From Bog-473 sp963834405 (lineage in GTDB: Bacteria > Actinomycetota > Acidimicrobiia > Acidimicrobiales > RAAP-2), in the NCBI GenBank assembly GCA_963834405.1, contig CAWIBX010000003.1, forward strand, positions 310,001 to 374,000: a DNA stretch of 64,000 nt. The letters are read 5' to 3'. Both the position numbers and the translations under genes were made by a program. Below, one piece after another: positions 1 through 8,726 of the stretch; position 1 is the stretch's first letter, and each line of letters opens with the position of its first letter. The notes under the pieces are model-generated. The model ran no database searches. It saw only the letters and a program-made list of their open reading frames with translations, and was not told the origin of the DNA.

Positions 1-1
1 G

Positions 2-211
2 CTGGAGGTCAACAAGAACACCGTGCTCCGAGCCATGCACATCTTGCGTGACGAGGGCTTGGTCGAGTTCACGCGCGGGCGCGGGATCACCGTGTCGGGG
101 TCACCCCAGAAAGGCGCCGTATTGAGCCGGGTCCGAGATCTCGTCGAGTTCGCCCGCCATCAGGGATATCGCCGCGAAGAGGTGATCGACATGATCGCCG
201 AGCTTCCATGA
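2..211 (+). CDS. GntR-family transcriptional regulator, C-terminal part
   Basis: Partial gene cut by the left edge; the frame is open from base 2 and ends with TGA at 209-211. The first residues (LEVNKNTVLRAMHILRDEGL) are the recognition helix and wing of a GntR-type winged helix, where the family usually reads N.NTV.RAL..L..EGLV. About 45 residues follow, too few for a large effector domain, so this is probably a short YtrA-type GntR protein. Such proteins usually repress a neighbouring ABC transporter, but the neighbour is outside the window. Start and DNA-binding N-terminus are not visible. Confidence 0.8.
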   Translation: MEVNKNTVLRAMHILRDEGLVEFTRGRGITVSGSPQKGAVLSRVRDLVEFARHQGYRREEVIDMIAELP

Positions 212-321
212 CGCCTTCGCATGACGGACTAGGAGGTCGGCGTGGCACTCCTTGACCGTCCGCAGGATCGATGAATCCCCCAACGCGGAGTGATATGGCG
301 CGCCCGACTGAGTAGGCCCTA

Positions 322-763
322 CTACTGCACGACTGACGTGGCTCCGAGTTGCTGCAACATCCCATAGAGATCCCAACTCACCCAGCTCTCGATGATTTTG
401 TTGTTCTGCACTCGAGCCACTCAATTCCCATCCACTCGACGGACTTACCGGTGGTAGCGATACCCATCAGCTCACTACGGTGCGTCCCACGTGAAGTGAA
501 CTGCGTCGTCACGAGATCGCCCTCGGCTACCTGCCGATCGACGGTATCCACGAAGTCAGGGAGGGCTCGGTGGAACTCGGCAACGAACGACCGAAGCGCA
601 TCTACCCCTCGATATCCCCACCGATCGGACGGCTATGTTGATGGCTGACGAAGTTCGGTGCGTACACCTCCTCGGCAGGTACCGAACCGGTCGTGCTCCA
701 GACTCCCTGCAGAGCGCGCCGATGGATCTCCTTGTTTTCGCTGGCTGCCGCGGCCTGCTCCCT
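322..763 (-). pseudogene. SnoaL-like ester cyclase / NTF2-fold protein, frameshifted remnant
   Basis: No single frame is open, but three consecutive minus-strand frames join into one SnoaL/ester-cyclase-like protein. Segment 1 (763 to about 606) includes RALQGVW and EEVYAPNFVSHQH. Segment 2 (about 604 to 416) includes LRSFVAEFHRALPDFVDTV, GDLVTTQFTSRGTH and TGKSVEWMGIEW. Segment 3 (about 415 to 322) includes NNKIIESWVSWDLYGMLQQL and a TAG stop. The first shift is a missing G in the G-run at 605-608; the second is a missing base near 412-417. No start codon is in frame upstream, where TGA occurs at 764-766. The order of conserved pieces (H of SHQH, PDF, G.H, TGK, E.W...D..G...QLG) matches PF07366-type proteins. 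The flanks 212-321 and 764-1011 show nothing else convincing. Confidence 0.75.
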
Positions 764-1011
764 TCACTTGATCGAGTCGTGCGAGCCGGGTGCCATACCC
801 GTCCTCGATGCGTGAATGGCGGCGTCAATATAACCATGAAGAAGAAGTGCATCAACAGGACTGACCAGGGATCATCGCAGTGCGCGACGGGCTCCCACGG
901 GTCGACGCCGCTCTCTTCGCCCGTGGCGTCGAAGCGAGAGGGAGATCGCGCGACCCCTACGCCCGAATTCAAAAGTCGGTCGCGTCCGAGTCGTGGTGAA
1001 GTGAACGAGAG

Positions 1012-1410
1012 CTAGCGGCGAACCTTGGGCGTGTTCAGGGCCACAGCGGCCAGGAAGAGAGCCTTCAAGGCTTTCTCGTTGATCTTCTCTCCCTCATGGA
1101 TGTCGATGGCACGCCGGACGTTGCCTTCAAGACTGGAATTGAAGAGCCCTGCCGGATCCTCGAGCGAGGCTCCTTTCGCGAAAGTCATTTTGACGACGTT
1201 CTTGTATGTCTCGCCGGTGCAGACCAACCCGTCGTGATACCAACAGGGGGTTCCTCTCCACTTCCACTCCTCGACCACTTCGGGATCGGCTTGGCTGATG
1301 AGTGTGCGGATCCTGGCGAGAACCTTGCCTCGCCAATCGCCGAGTTCATCGATTCTCTCGTCGATCAGCTGAGACGCTGACTTGTCTTTTCCCAGACTGT
1401 GCTTGTTCAT
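1012..1410 (-). CDS. DUF1801 (YdhG-like) domain protein
   Basis: A 132-residue cytosolic protein of the DUF1801/YdhG-like family, whose members are small alpha-beta proteins of uncertain biochemical role. Family signs are the N-terminal IDERIDELGDWRGKVLARIR helix, the EEWKWRGTPCWYHDG segment and KMTFAKGASLEDPAGLFN, which resembles the K..F..GA.L.DP..L core of the family. The C-terminus INEKALKALFLAAVALN is also typical. Length is normal and no membrane segment is present. It stands alone between a decayed pseudogene and an RDD protein, all on the minus strand. The fold assignment is fairly safe; function is unknown. Confidence 0.8.
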   Translation of the reverse strand: MNKHSLGKDKSASQLIDERIDELGDWRGKVLARIRTLISQADPEVVEEWKWRGTPCWYHDGLVCTGETYKNVVKMTFAKGASLEDPAGLFNSSLEGNVRRAIDIHEGEKINEKALKALFLAAVALNTPKVRR

Positions 1411-1527
1411 AGCGTGCGCGTTCGCCGTTCGGTCGTTATTGGGGCTTGTTCTGGCGACGGAAGATTACCCACGTGAAGAGGCCCCAACGCCCATGGTCAC
1501 CCGACGAGGGCTTCCGAGACGCTGGGC

Positions 1528-2025
1528 TCAGTTCACGCTGACCGGTACGTGTTGGTGCCACTTGACCAGCCGCATCTGCGACCGGGAAGAGGCTCCGCCC
1601 TGCTCGTTGACGACCACCGTGTCCGTCAACAGATCCCATGGTGCGTTGCGCGGTTTCCGCAGCAGATCTTCAGGCGGCGATGCGCCCATGACGAACGCGA
1701 ACCCGATGACAATGCACCCGAGGATCGTGGGTACGAGCAGTAGCGTGCAGCACAGAGCGTTGCGCACCAAGGACCGGCAGAGCCCTATGGGTTGTCCGGT
1801 CGACCGTCGCACGACACGAAGCCCGGTCAGGCGGAAACTGACCGTACGGCCGTGCCGCCACTCACCGACACTCCACACCATCCAGCCCAGAACAAGGGTC
1901 GCCACCATGAGCGCCAGAGTGAGTACGAGTGCTTTGACACGCGCGACGAAGCTTGCGGCCGGTGCATTCGGGCGCTGGACCCTGTTGCTCCGGTATCCCC
2001 GTTGCATGGTTCCGGCTTTGTTCAT
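1528..2025 (-). CDS. RDD-family membrane protein
   Basis: A 165-residue predicted inner-membrane protein. A basic N-terminus is followed by a hydrophobic stretch at residues 30-52 (VLTLALMVATLVLGWMVW), then GRTVSFRLTGLRVVRRSTGQ, which is the conserved cytosolic segment between RDD transmembrane helices. A second hydrophobic segment (LCCTLLLVPTILGCIVIGF) follows. The end PWDLLTDTVVV resembles the common RDD ending, where a D is followed by T.VV. The first RDD helix carrying the R-D-D residues is not clear, so the protein may be shortened at its N-terminus. RDD proteins are proposed transporters, some linked to Na+/H+ exchange; substrate here is unknown. Confidence 0.65.
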   Translation of the reverse strand: MNKAGTMQRGYRSNRVQRPNAPAASFVARVKALVLTLALMVATLVLGWMVWSVGEWRHGRTVSFRLTGLRVVRRSTGQPIGLCRSLVRNALCCTLLLVPTILGCIVIGFAFVMGASPPEDLLRKPRNAPWDLLTDTVVVNEQGGASSRSQMRLVKWHQHVPVSVN

Positions 2026-2359
2026 CGCCGCAATCCCATCGATCTAGGAAACCACAGCCAATCTACAGGGCCGAACCCGGAGAGCATCCCGCCGAGCCCG
2101 AGCTGGTGGTGTGCCGGTCCTTCAGGCCCGGGTCAGCGGCCGACACCGCTTTCCCGCGGCATTCTTCCACTCGTGCACACTTGAGATTCCGGGGGTATGC
2201 GGCCCTCCATGGCTGCCCCGCTTTCGCCCAGAGCGTAGGAATAGGGCTGTTCGAACCGGTCTTTGACGATCGGACCGGCGGTCCGACCGGCATTCTCGAG
2301 CGTCCGCACCTAGCGTGTCGATGACTTCGACCCTTGGCGTGGAAAAGGAGTGACAGCTG
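2026..2359. other. Intergenic region between divergent genes
   Basis: 334 bases separate the RDD gene (minus) from the binding-protein gene (plus). A short inverted repeat CGGACC-GGC-GGTCCG lies at 2271-2285, and AAAGGAG at 2344-2350 is the ribosome-binding site of the gene at 2360. A TTGACG hexamer at 2263-2268 could be a -35 element, but no matching -10 is obvious. No gene is recognisable; the long minus-strand reading frame across this region is a shadow of the binding-protein gene. Confidence 0.4.
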
Positions 2360-3562
2360 ATGCCTCGTGACGGAAGGCGCCGTGTCCCGACACCATTGCT
2401 CGCACTGGGTGCGATGGCGGCAATTCTTGCGACGGGGCTCGTGGCAACGTCGGCCGCAGTCGCCGGAGCGAAGAGTCCTGGACCAAAGCCTGGCGTCATC
2501 GCGGTCGAGGGCCCGATGACGGGGGAGCAGGCCTCTACGGGCATCGACATGGCGGACGGCGCGCAGCTCGCAGTGAACCAGATCAACGCCGCTGGTGGCG
2601 TAGACGGCATCATGCTCACCCTTGTGAAGGTCGATGACGGCGCCACGGCGGCGGGCGGACTGTCGGCGGCCCGGAAGGCCATTGCCGCGCACGCCTTCGC
2701 GGTGGTCGGTCCTTTCAATTCCTCGGTCGGAGTCGCGAACCTTCCGGTGTACAAGAGGGCCGGGCTCCCCATCGTGCGCCTTACTTCGAGCGTGAAGACA
2801 CAAGGGTTCGGCGTCACCACCCAACCCATGGACTCCCAGGTGGCCCCCGTGGAGATCCGCGAGATCACCCAGGTCCTGCACGCATCGCGTCCCGGCATCA
2901 TCTACGACACCTCGACCTACACGGCCGGTATCGCCAGCCAGGTCAAGGCGGGGCTCGCCAAGGCGGGTGACCCCGTTGTCTCCTATGTGGCGGTGAAGAC
3001 CGGACAAACCAACTACACCGCCGCACTGAAAAAGGTGGTCTCGTCTCATCCCGGTCTCCTCTACATCTCCGCGTATGGCGCCGAAGCGGGCACAATCGCG
3101 AAAGAGGCGTCGGCCATGGGAAACGCGGGTCGTTGCTTCGTCGACCTTGCTGCGCAGGGTCCCGACTTCGTTACGGCGGCAACGCAGGCGGTCGCGTCGG
3201 CCTGCCTGTCCAGTGGCGTGCCGAGCGCACAGCAGTTTTCCGGCGCGGCGCAGTACGTCAACGAGTACGGGGCGACCTTCCACACGACACCCGGAACCTG
3301 GGGCACATTCACCTACGACTCCGTGGAGGTTCTTGCCAACGCGATAAAGCAGGCGGGCTGGCACCAGAAAGCTGTGGTCACGGCCATGAACCACACCAAG
3401 AACTACGCAGGGATCACAGGCCCCATCACAATCGCGCCGGCGACAGGGAACCGCGTGCAGAGCACGGTCGTGATCCTCGACGTCAACACGCAGGGCAACT
3501 ACGTCGTCGATCCCCAATGGGCGGCGGCGGTCGGATTTCCCCTACCGTCGACCGGTGGCTGA
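2360..3562 (+). CDS. Secreted periplasmic-type branched-chain amino-acid ABC binding protein
   Basis: A 400-residue extracellular solute-binding protein of the Peripla_BP_6 (LivK-like) family. Residues 1-36 form a signal peptide (R-rich start, hydrophobic LLALGAMAAILATGLVATSA, then AVAGA); no lipobox cysteine is seen. The mature part has the type-I pattern: GVIAVEGPMTGEQAS, GAQLAVNQINAAGG, AFAVVGPFNSSVGVA, GLPIVRLTSS and GTFTYDSVEVLANAIKQAG. The ATG follows AAAGGAG at 2344-2350, which settles the start. No permease or ATPase is adjacent, so the protein is either an orphan receptor or feeds a transporter elsewhere. Ligand cannot be deduced. It converges on the hydrolase pseudogene three bases downstream. 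Confidence 0.88.
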   Translation: MPRDGRRRVPTPLLALGAMAAILATGLVATSAAVAGAKSPGPKPGVIAVEGPMTGEQASTGIDMADGAQLAVNQINAAGGVDGIMLTLVKVDDGATAAGGLSAARKAIAAHAFAVVGPFNSSVGVANLPVYKRAGLPIVRLTSSVKTQGFGVTTQPMDSQVAPVEIREITQVLHASRPGIIYDTSTYTAGIASQVKAGLAKAGDPVVSYVAVKTGQTNYTAALKKVVSSHPGLLYISAYGAEAGTIAKEASAMGNAGRCFVDLAAQGPDFVTAATQAVASACLSSGVPSAQQFSGAAQYVNEYGATFHTTPGTWGTFTYDSVEVLANAIKQAGWHQKAVVTAMNHTKNYAGITGPITIAPATGNRVQSTVVILDVNTQGNYVVDPQWAAAVGFPLPSTGG

Positions 3563-3565
3563 CAT

Positions 3566-5987
3566 TCAGCTTCCGTCCGTTACATAGGGGCGGCACGGCT
3601 CACCGCGTAGGGAGCCACAGGCCGGGAGGCTGGCTGTGGCATCCACACCGGTCACCACGTTGACCGTGAGAGCGGAGGCGGCACCGCCACCGAAGCCGAC
3701 GGCGGCGGTCTGTCCATGGTCGACGGAATCGAACGTCCAAACGGGGCGGTCGCCGCCCGGAGCCGAGATGATCACCCGCAGTTCCGTTCCGGGCCGGAAC
3801 GTGTGCGCGATGGGGTCGACTGGGATTCTGATCAGGGAATAGTGATGAGCCGAGAGATTCTTCTCGTCGGATTTGAGATAGGTCGGGTCCGTGAAGATCG
3901 GCGTCGACTTCGGCCCCTCGACCTGATTGGTGCTACGCAGGAAGCCGGAGGTGACGTACTCCTCCTGCGCGTCTCCGGGCCGCACCTCGGTCACGGTCGC
4001 CTGGTAATCCTCGACCAGTGCGTCTGCCTTGACCCACAGATCGACGGTGGCCGGGCCGACAATCGTGGTCGGCGAGCTGAAGGGGGCCGTCTGGAATGCG
4101 ATCCCGTTTTTAGCAGGCACCGGTGTCCAGTCCCACTTCGGCTGGGAGGCCCACGCGTTGACGCCCGCGGGCAGGCTGGTCCGCGGACGTGCACTCGGGT
4201 CCAGCGTCAACCGGGCGCTCCCGGCGGCAGGCGGACGGGTGGACTGCAGTGATCCGCTGGCAGCAAAATACCAGGTCGTCACGGTGCCGGCCGGCGGCCA
4301 CGTCGAGAAGTCCGCGCTGTACGTCGCCTCGATTTCACCCGGTCCGGTGGGACCGGCCCCGTTGTCGAACAGCACGCGCACCGTCGGGGTCTGAGCGGCA
4401 AACTCGGTGCGTGCGGCCTCGACGTTCGGCGTGCTCGTGAAGCGAACGGGGGGCAGCGGCGCTTCTGCAGAGACGTTGGCTGCCGTGGCTGCGAACCTGT
4501 CGAGCACCAGCGCGGCCAGGACGTTCGGCTGGGTCGGGACCTTCCCTGCGACGTAGATGTCGAGGAACTCAAGCCACCGGCTCATCGTCTGCGGGTCGGC
4601 CGAGTCGATGTGCCCGCCGTTGACGAGGTTGGCGAAAACGGGGGTGCTCTTCGGGATCGCGTCGATCAAGCCAGCCGACTGCGGCCCAGTTTGCTCATCC
4701 TGCAGCGCGATGGAGAGGAAAACGGGAACCTTCACGTGCGAGGCCCACTCGGCCATGGAGCGGCGGTCGAAGAGCGACGGATCACGATCCGCGCCGGAGT
4801 GCGGGGTCACTAAACCGGCGACGGCGAGACTGGCCAGCGGCTGGGATTCGTCGTGCAGAGCCTGGTTGTTGAGGCAGGTCGACGAGACCCCATGGCTCGC
4901 CTCGAGCTCGGCGTCGATTTCGTAGTAGGTCCACGGTTGCCCGACGCCCGACACGGGATTGGAGGAACTCTCCATGAGCGTTCCTCTTCCGCCGTATGCG
5001 GCAGCCGCTCTCGCATCCTGTATGCGGGCGTCTATCCACTCGGCCGCGAATCCGTCGTTGTAGATGCCGCCCGGGTAGCCCGTCGAAAACAGATCGTCGG
5101 TCGGGCTCATCGGGGCGATGGCGGCGAGGTCTGGTGGATCGGTACCGGCCGCGGGGAGCTGTGACAGACCGGAAAAGCTGATTCCCACCATGCCGACCTT
5201 GTGGTTGGCCACCCACGCCTGATGGGCGACGATCTCAATGGCGTCGTATGCGTCGTAGTCGGACGGGTACCCGAAAAGGTCGAATGCAACCACCGGAGCA
5301 ACCGGTACCCCGCATCTGGAGGCTGACCGTGGCGAATCCGACAACCCGTGCGACGACGGCACCGATGTCGGTCGCGCTGTCGGGCAGGAGGTTGGGGTTG
5401 CCGCAGTTCGAGCACGTCTTGCCGAGCGCGCTGTCGACTATGGAGGGAATAGGGTCGGTGGGGCCGGCCACGTTGTACCCCGAGTACTCGATGACGGTGG
5501 GACACGGGCTCGTTGTGCTGCAGCTCACGCCCGAGGGATAGCGAACCGTCGCAGCCAGCTCGATTCCGTCGCGCATCGTGATGTAGTTCAGGCCTTGGTG
5601 CATCGGCTGGTCGGTGTACAGGGCAGACGCCGTCGGCGGGTTCGCGCCCGGTGCGAGCACCGCGAACGACTGTGTGTGCTGACCGGTCGTGTCGTCGCGC
5701 CAGGCGTACCCCGTCCCCGGCCGGAGGTTGCGGACAATAAGTGATCCGAGCGGGTCCGCCGTTTGCGGGTTTGCGGTGCCCGGGACGGCTACTCCGTGGC
5801 GTAACAGCGTGATCAGGTCACCGGGGCCGGCGCCCGTGAGCCAGGCCTCGTCAACCGAACCGTTCCCGCGCAGCGCCATCGACCTCGCGGCCCCGGCCGA
5901 GAGCGTTGGAACCGGCGTCAGGCCCAGGCACAGAACGGACGCGCACGCGAGCAGTGTCAACGACCGGCCATTGATCCATCGGCGCAC
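3566..5987 (-). pseudogene. Secreted CocE/NonD-family (S15) hydrolase interrupted by one frameshift
   Basis: The N-terminal frame (5987 to about 5290) encodes a signal peptide (LTLLACASVLCLGLTPVPTL), an N-terminal module and the start of the alpha/beta-hydrolase domain up to ATVSLQMRGTGCSGG. The following frame (about 5287 to 3566) continues exactly where the family should, FDLFGYPSDYDAYDAIE, then the nucleophile elbow GISFSG, a lid region and the C-terminal beta-sandwich of the X-Pro dipeptidyl-peptidase class (PF08530), ending PYVTDGS. Removing one T of the pair at 5288-5289 restores an 806-residue protein. Members cleave esters, amides or X-Pro peptides; substrate is not predictable. Decay looks recent or could be a sequencing error, since both halves are otherwise intact. 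Confidence 0.85.
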
Positions 5988-6045
5988 CTGCGGCCCCTTC
6001 CCGACGACGGGATCGTTCTAGTCGCTCACCTTGGCGGAAGGGGGT

Positions 6046-6567
6046 TCACCCCGCCGGCCAACGGTCGCCCGACCCGCCGTCTTCGACACCACCGCTCGTC
6101 AACCAGCCCTCCATCGGCAGATGATCGAGGACGACGGGGAGGGCACGTCCGAGCTGTCCACCGCCCAAGGCGTACGAAACAGTCACGTGGGGCGTCCATG
6201 CGGCGGGGTCGAAGTAGGGCCACGGTCCCTCAGTCATGGGGACGATGAGCCGATGCACGCGTTCTTGCTCCTCCAGGAGCGGCGTCGTCGGGACACAGGC
6301 CAGGAACAGGACGCCACCCGGGAAGACACCGGCGCTGTGCATCACCAGACAGAGGGGTTCGCGTGGCAGCACAGGGAGTACCCCGAGCGCCTCGGGCGGG
6401 GACAGGTCTTCCCCCACCAGAAGGGAAACGTGCGGTCGATGCTGCCCGTGCGTGTGGGAGGCCAGCGTCGGCACGCCCTCCGACTCGAGGACCGACCAGA
6501 GGTTCGTGACCGCTCGGGACGTCGTTTCGTCGGGCCACAGGACGACGCCCCGGCTCATCAGGCGCAA
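6046..6567 (-). CDS. 2'-5' RNA ligase / 2H phosphoesterase family protein
   Basis: A 173-residue protein with the two H-x-T/S signatures of the 2H phosphoesterase superfamily: HRPHVSLLV near residue 45 and WTPHVTVSYAL near residue 127. The spacing of about 80 residues fits LigT/CPDase-like proteins, which open 2',3'-cyclic phosphates or ligate 2'-5' RNA ends; the physiological substrate is usually unknown. The start is uncertain between ATG at 6567 and ATG at 6558. The C-terminus after DHLPMEGWL is glycine-rich and not conserved. It is divergent from the NTF2-like gene at 6624, with about 55 bases between starts. Confidence 0.75.
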   Translation of the reverse strand: MRLMSRGVVLWPDETTSRAVTNLWSVLESEGVPTLASHTHGQHRPHVSLLVGEDLSPPEALGVLPVLPREPLCLVMHSAGVFPGGVLFLACVPTTPLLEEQERVHRLIVPMTEGPWPYFDPAAWTPHVTVSYALGGGQLGRALPVVLDHLPMEGWLTSGGVEDGGSGDRWPAG

Positions 6568-6623
6568 GTTACATGTGTTCGGTAGACCTCGCCGGCCATT
6601 GGGGAAGTGACACCATTTGGGGC

Positions 6624-7031
6624 GTGGACGACGTTGAGGCCATCCGACAGCTCAAAGCCCGCTACTTCCGGACGATGGACACAAAGGATTGGCAGGCCAT
6701 GCGGCGGGTCTTCACCGACGATGCGGTCATCGACACAACCGCCTCCGGGGGAGTCGTCATCGCCGGCGCCGACCAATTCATGTCCTTTCTTCGGGAGACA
6801 CTGTCCGGGGTGATCACCGCTCACTACGGCCACATGCCGGAGATCACAGTCACCTCGCCTTCCACCGCTTCGGGTATCTGGGCGCTCGAGGACATGCTGA
6901 TCTGGCCGGATGGCAGCCGGATGCAGGGCTACGGCCACTACCACGAGACGTACGAAAAGATCGACGGGATATGGCTGATCCGCACATCGACGCTCAGCCG
7001 GCTGCACATGGAGATCACGGCGGGCGAGTGA
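6624..7031 (+). CDS. SnoaL-like / NTF2-fold protein
   Basis: A 135-residue single-domain protein of the nuclear-transport-factor-2 fold (SnoaL_4 type). Conserved pieces are IRQLKARYFRTMDTKDWQAM, FTDDAVID, MPEITVTSPSTASGIWALED and GYGHYHETYEKIDGIWLI. The GTG at 6624 is chosen because VDDVEAIRQLKARYFR is the usual beginning of the family; an ATG at 6573 in the same frame would add 17 unlikely residues. These proteins act as small cyclases, dehydratases or isomerases, or as binding proteins; nothing nearby shows the substrate. It ends 37 bases before the convergent TauD gene. Confidence 0.78.
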   Translation: MDDVEAIRQLKARYFRTMDTKDWQAMRRVFTDDAVIDTTASGGVVIAGADQFMSFLRETLSGVITAHYGHMPEITVTSPSTASGIWALEDMLIWPDGSRMQGYGHYHETYEKIDGIWLIRTSTLSRLHMEITAGE

Positions 7032-7067
7032 GCCACCATTCTTCCGCCACTGCGTGGGCCCGCAGCG

Positions 7068-8033
7068 TCAGTCGCGTGTGCGGGTAGGCCGCTGGCCGAT
7101 GATTGAAGCTCGTTCCATGGTGCGAAGGCGTGGCCAATAATCGCTCGACGCGTAGTGCTGGACGGCGCGGTTGTCCCAGAAGGCAACCGCATCCTTGGTC
7201 CAACTGAACCGGCACTGATGCTCCGGTGCGTCTGTTTGACGGCACAACCGGTCCAGGAGCTCGAGGCTGGCCTCCCGATCCATGCCCTCGATGTGGCTGA
7301 CGAAGGGCCGGTTCATATAGAGCAAGTTCTTGCCCGTCGCTGGGTGTGTGCATACCACGGGATGCGAGACCGGGGGGTACTGCTCCTGCGCGCGACGGCG
7401 CTCCTCCGCCGGCATCCCGAAGCCAAACGTCTGCGTGAAATCGTGGACCGCGGTCAGACCGTCGATCGTCTCCTTGGCCCTTTGGTCCAACGCGTCGTAC
7501 GCGGCGTACATGTCCGAGAAGAGCGTGTCCCCGCCGTTGTCGGGTACGGCGACGGCGTGAAGGATGGCGCCCATGGAAGGGCACTCGCGCCACGTCACGT
7601 CGTGGTGCCACGAGTTCTCGTACCCGCTCACTTCCGCTGTCTTCTCGAACCTGACGAGTTCGGGCTCCCCTGTGTTCGAGGGAAGGAAGGGATGAATTTC
7701 GAGCTGACCGAACCGCCGGGCGAAGGCGACGTGTTGCACCGGGCTCAGCGGCTGGTCGCGGAAGAGGATCACCTTGTAGTCGAAAAGGGCGGCGCGGAGC
7801 TCGTCTATGACCTCATCAGGCAGGTCTGTGGTGAGGTCCACTCCGGAAATCTCGGCCCCTACGGTCGCGCCGAGCTGATGGGCGTCGAAGTGCCGCCAAC
7901 GGAGGCCCGCCAAACGGTCACGCTCATCGGACAGGTGCGTGAAGGGGCCGACAGAGATCGAATAACCGGGAAGGCGGAACGCTCCCGGCCTGGCAGCGGC
8001 TGCAGTCGTGGTCACGGGCGATACTGTAGTCAC
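7068..8033 (-). CDS. TauD/TfdA-type Fe(II)/2-oxoglutarate dioxygenase
   Basis: A 2-oxoglutarate-dependent dioxygenase of about 321 residues. The N-terminal fold motif GATVGAEISGVDL and KVILFRDQPLSP are family hallmarks. The iron triad is visible: HxD within WHHDVTW, and the distal histidine in AVQHYA; the 2-oxoglutarate arginine is likely in DYWPRLRTMERAS. The family hydroxylates sulfonates, phenoxyacetates, sulfate esters or small acids, and substrate is not evident here. The start is GTG at 8033 or GTG at 8015; upstream codons in this frame are shadow. The gene diverges from a TetR gene and shares a 22-base inverted repeat covering its start region, so it is probably repressed by that TetR protein. 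Confidence 0.88.
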   Translation of the reverse strand: MTTVSPVTTTAAAARPGAFRLPGYSISVGPFTHLSDERDRLAGLRWRHFDAHQLGATVGAEISGVDLTTDLPDEVIDELRAALFDYKVILFRDQPLSPVQHVAFARRFGQLEIHPFLPSNTGEPELVRFEKTAEVSGYENSWHHDVTWRECPSMGAILHAVAVPDNGGDTLFSDMYAAYDALDQRAKETIDGLTAVHDFTQTFGFGMPAEERRRAQEQYPPVSHPVVCTHPATGKNLLYMNRPFVSHIEGMDREASLELLDRLCRQTDAPEHQCRFSWTKDAVAFWDNRAVQHYASSDYWPRLRTMERASIIGQRPTRTRD

Positions 8034-8044
8034 ATGACTACAGT
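8023..8044. promoter_or_regulatory. Perfect inverted repeat, probable TetR operator
   Basis: ACTGTAGTCA at 8023-8032 and TGACTACAGT at 8035-8044 are exact reverse complements separated by CA. The site lies between the divergent dioxygenase and TetR genes, and contains the ATG of the TetR gene (8034-8036) and the GTG (8031-8033) of the dioxygenase. This location and symmetry fit an autoregulatory TetR operator; direct binding is inference. Confidence 0.65.
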
Positions 8045-8630
8045 TCGTCCATCGGGCCGCGTCGACGTCATGACCGCCGTCCTGGAGGCCGCCTCCCGTC
8101 TCTTTGCCGAGCGCGGCCCGGCCGCGACGTCCATCCGTGAAGTCGCGGCCCGTTCGGGGGTCAATCACGGACTCGTGTACCGGCATTTCGGGACGAAAGA
8201 GGATCTGGTGGCTGCGGTCCTTGATTACGTGAGTGACCAGGTCAATCGGGCAATTGCGGACTCGAGTCCGGATGCCGAGACCCAATCGGAACGTCAGTGG
8301 CGCGTTCTGGCGCACACCATCCTCGACGGCTATCCGGTCGGCCGGCTGCAGCGGCGCTTCCCATTCGTCAGCCAGCTGGTCGACGAGGCGAGCCGCCACT
8401 CCGATGACGTCACGGCCGCCCGCATTGCCGCGGGCCACGTCGTGGCGCTCGAGCTGGGCTGGCAGCTCTTCAAGCCCTTCATCCTCGCCGCGACCGGGCT
8501 CGAGCCGATGCCCGACGAAGAGGTCCGGCTGGCGTCTCTCCAGCTCATGGGGCAGATCCTGACCCACCCGGCTGAGGCAGAGGAAGGACCGCGCCCGGCG
8601 GTGCTGCTGTTCCGGCCAGCCAGCGAATAG
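8034..8630 (+). CDS. TetR-family transcriptional repressor
   Basis: A 198-residue regulator. The HTH is clear: AVLEAASRLFAERGPAATSI, REVAARSGVNHGLVYRHFGT, KEDLVAAVL. The C-terminal domain (about residues 70-190) is an all-helical ligand domain without recognisable specificity. The ATG at 8034 sits inside a perfect inverted repeat, leaving almost no leader; ATG at 8070 (MTAVLEAASR) is an alternative start that would place the operator wholly upstream. It is divergent from the TauD dioxygenase, the most likely target. Stop at 8628-8630. Confidence 0.88.
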   Translation: MTTVRPSGRVDVMTAVLEAASRLFAERGPAATSIREVAARSGVNHGLVYRHFGTKEDLVAAVLDYVSDQVNRAIADSSPDAETQSERQWRVLAHTILDGYPVGRLQRRFPFVSQLVDEASRHSDDVTAARIAAGHVVALELGWQLFKPFILAATGLEPMPDEEVRLASLQLMGQILTHPAEAEEGPRPAVLLFRPASE

Positions 8631-8685
8631 GTGAGCGGCGCGCCGGCCTCCGGGGTGGGTGTTAATCCAGGCTCAATTGGTTATA

Positions 8686-8699
8686 GTGTCAGTGGACAC
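8686..8699. promoter_or_regulatory. Inverted repeat upstream of hsp20 gene
   Basis: GTGTC-AGTG-GACAC lies 28 bases before the Hsp20 ATG and overlaps a -10-like TATAGT at 8682-8687. This is where a repressor would block the promoter; the XRE-cupin protein encoded just downstream is the obvious candidate. No -35 element is convincing. Confidence 0.45.
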
Positions 8700-8726
8700 C
8701 CCCGAACGACCGGGAGAGGAGGCCCC

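Noticed and set aside
635..1015. 126-codon plus-strand frame opposite the SnoaL-like pseudogene
   Set aside because: Sequence looks random, and part of it is antisense to the recognisable SnoaL segments.
2063..3517. 484-codon minus-strand frame
   Set aside because: Shadow of the solute-binding protein gene; R/H/D-rich translation typical of antisense frames in GC-rich DNA.
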